From assembly GCA_002298545.1 (NCBI GenBank), contig DBKQ01000110.1, forward strand, positions 1-6,976: a stretch of 6,976 nt of DNA, written 5' to 3'. This document shows positions 6,501 to 6,976 of the stretch, piece by piece. Source of the DNA: Prevotella sp. UBA746 (GTDB taxonomy: Bacteria; Bacteroidota; Bacteroidia; Bacteroidales; Bacteroidaceae). The translations under genes were made by a program, and so were the position numbers. Within the stretch, counting starts at the first letter, position 1. Every line of letters begins with the position of its first letter. Below the pieces are notes generated by a model, which saw only the letters and a program-made list of their open reading frames with translations, did not search any database and was not told where the DNA came from.

Positions 6501-6890
6501 ATGAAAGCTTATAAGAGGAGTGCGGAATATATGCTCGACAACGAGAGTATTGCGAGCTTGAAGAAAGACAAGTCTACTGCCGATGTGGTGGGCAATTTGC
6601 GTTGGATGCTAAGAAATACGAAGGCAGACGACAATGGGGTGTTTGCTGCCAAATGCGACAAGTTGGAGAAAATAGTGAAGCTCGGTGTGTTTACTGGATT
6701 AAAGACTCAGATAAACAGTTTCAGAAGGGCAATAAAAAAAGGTTCTCTAACGGATATGGAACTGTCGGAACAATCCTTGAATGAAATCGACGGACTTTAT
6801 GAACGGTATAATATCCCTCTGGATGATGATAATCCTGAGGACGGCGAGCAGGTGGAGCCGCGGATTGTCGTATCTGAAACTTTCGCATAA
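3504..6890 (+). CDS. PLD-nuclease/SNF2-type helicase fusion protein, putative DNA-defence enzyme
   Basis: An 1128-residue cytoplasmic protein. Residues 40-175 are a phospholipase-D-like domain: VGYFRSSGYFKL (45-56), then H142-A-K144 and GSSNLSDSGL (164-173), one HKD half-site, so activity would need dimerisation. The usual Asp five residues after the Lys is not evident. A complete SF2 motor follows: RYQ at 262-264, Walker A GLGKT with K291, DEAH at 367-370, SATP at 408-411, a long helical insert (about 430-715), LVVFSES at 725-731, SDVLAEGINL at 787-796 and QRIGRVNRIG at 816-825, the SNF2/RapA-like form. Residues 830-1128 are of unknown role and end in an acidic tail. Related PLD-helicases are annotated as restriction/helicase proteins, and DISARM uses separate PLD and SNF2 subunits; an ATP-driven DNA-translocating nuclease in defence is inferred. 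ATG 3504 gives the longest form; ATG 3534 (MSTKFFNN, preceded by an A-rich leader) is equally plausible. The frame is open back to 3411. No partner methylase is in view. Confidence 0.88.
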   Translation: MALRPKNEILMSTKFFNNTPDNSLFEKFKGIAHNMLDFHTFQAVVGYFRSSGYFKLREEFKNVKKIQILVGINIDNIFRKQSKMFFGKIDEKAVVEAYSKDFVEEVKNAGYDEETERGILQFCQDIVDGKLEMRVHRSKNLHAKFYLLLPENHNPNSDGWVIMGSSNLSDSGLGTTKTDRYELNIALKDYDDVDYCKNEFETLWQDAVPIEMSDIEEMKAKTHLGQTPTPYELYMKVLIDTFGSQVEDDFTMELPDGVRDIRYQRDAVVQGYQMLMKHNGFFLADVVGLGKTIVAAMIAKRFVEANGRYTNILVVYPPALEKNWKDTFKLFGIKRYAQFVSNGSLNKIITGEDNFRDKAEYDMVIVDEAHNFRSDTAGRYDDLQLICKSPRINEGMVRGRQKKVMLLSATPLNNRPTDLLNLLLLFQNARFSTIEGIQNLPVTFSPWIDEYAKLMRERKNDPTGKKNAEFARRTDALYEQIRTQVIDKVTVRRTRNNIKNVPAYREDLDAQHIVFPDILPPNELEYVLDGGLDDLFYNTMDILTDTPNKETNPEGKGLHYARYRAIEFLQGDARKKYPRALHTSTLLTAIYRVHMVKRLESSFYAFRRSLHTFLRITNDMIKMFEENKVIIAPDFDVKDMQAKGWDLDRIIDYIVEKSGKDRKNYEFNDSDFNDVFLQMLHEDAEKLETLCKQWDAVQTDPKLELFIDKLKNELFKKEMNPAGKLVVFSESVDTVNYLTEQLKERLQRDDILDVCAANRDSLQQTIRECFDANSKEQSDRYNIVITSDVLAEGINLHRANVIINYDSPWNATKLMQRIGRVNRIGSVADKIYNYMFYPSAQGNKEIHLYSNALIKMQGFHSAFGEDAQIYSKEEIVKDFKMFNPNIQDTVDRNLKFLEEVRELYRSNRALYNKIKALPLKSRTVRAVDACLVKNRDMHNSTMVYLSSPRKTEYYWVSGDGEAVSLPFLDAMDIMKAQADEQPLDFSKVMDSHYEQVKLAMKAYKRSAEYMLDNESIASLKKDKSTADVVGNLRWMLRNTKADDNGVFAAKCDKLEKIVKLGVFTGLKTQINSFRRAIKKGSLTDMELSEQSLNEIDGLYERYNIPLDDDNPEDGEQVEPRIVVSETFA

Positions 6891-6913
6891 AAAATAACTG
6901 AAGTTTTCAGATA
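6871..6913 (+). other. Inverted repeat spanning the helicase stop codon
   Basis: TATCTGAAA (6871-6879) is the exact reverse complement of TTTCAGATA (6905-6913), and CTGAA/TTCAG forms a smaller alternative hairpin at 6898-6910. The stop codon TAA (6888-6890) sits in the loop. No T-run follows, so this is at most a weak or factor-assisted 3' end. Confidence 0.35.
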
Positions 6914-6933
6914 ATTGGTCTTCCCCTCTCCCG

Positions 6934-6952
6934 TCTCCCCTTCCAGGGGAGA
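6934..6952. repeat. GC-rich REP-like palindrome downstream of the helicase gene
   Basis: TCTCCCCT and AGGGGAGA flank a TCC loop, a perfect 8-bp stem, preceded by pyrimidine-rich CTTCCCCTCTCCC. There is no T-tract, so a classic intrinsic terminator is not supported. Short CCCC/GGGG palindromes of this form are common extragenic repeats in bacteria; they may protect the mRNA 3' end. Confidence 0.5.
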
Positions 6953-6976
6953 AGCAGTTACCCTAAACATCAAAGA

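Noticed and set aside
6891..6976. Intrinsic terminator for the helicase gene
   Set aside because: Hairpins are present (6898-6910, 6934-6952) but none is followed by a T-run on the plus strand.

Overview
The window looks like a Bacteroidales chromosome, most likely Prevotella or a close relative. The evidence is two Bacteroidetes-type envelope proteins (DUF3078 and DUF1573), start codons without a good Shine-Dalgarno, and -7 boxes of the Bacteroidetes form TAnnTTTG. The genus is inference; no rRNA or marker gene is present.

Layout. Positions 1-1598 hold two minus-strand genes for exported proteins: a DUF3078 protein cut off by the left edge, and a small DUF1573 protein upstream of it. They are separated by a terminator-like hairpin. 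From 1599 to about 3503 there is a 1.9-kb stretch with no convincing protein gene, but it is full of structure. In order it holds: the DUF1573 promoter; a 345-bp element with ISL3-like terminal inverted repeats, a near-perfect 8-bp target duplication and a nested hairpin cluster; an inverted pair of identical-stem hairpins (core TGCGGTG/CACCGCA); a roughly 480-bp mirror-symmetric imperfect palindrome built from AAGTATCAT words around a GC-rich 22-bp tandem repeat; and a Bacteroidetes promoter followed by about 350 bp of foldable sequence that ends in a terminator-like hairpin and T-tract.

From 3504 to 6890 there is one large plus-strand gene for an 1128-residue fusion of an N-terminal phospholipase-D (HKD) nuclease-like domain with a complete SNF2-type superfamily 2 helicase motor and a long C-terminal region. 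The last 86 bp contain hairpins only.

How the parts relate. The two envelope genes look like ordinary chromosomal genes. The PLD-helicase has the make-up of a stand-alone restriction or DNA-defence effector, although no methylase or specificity gene is visible in the window. The repeat-rich gap upstream looks like an accessory insertion site. The 3050-3450 segment is either an independent small RNA or a long attenuated leader for the helicase gene. The observations most worth follow-up are the 480-bp palindrome, the promoter-hairpin-terminator unit and the nuclease-helicase fusion.
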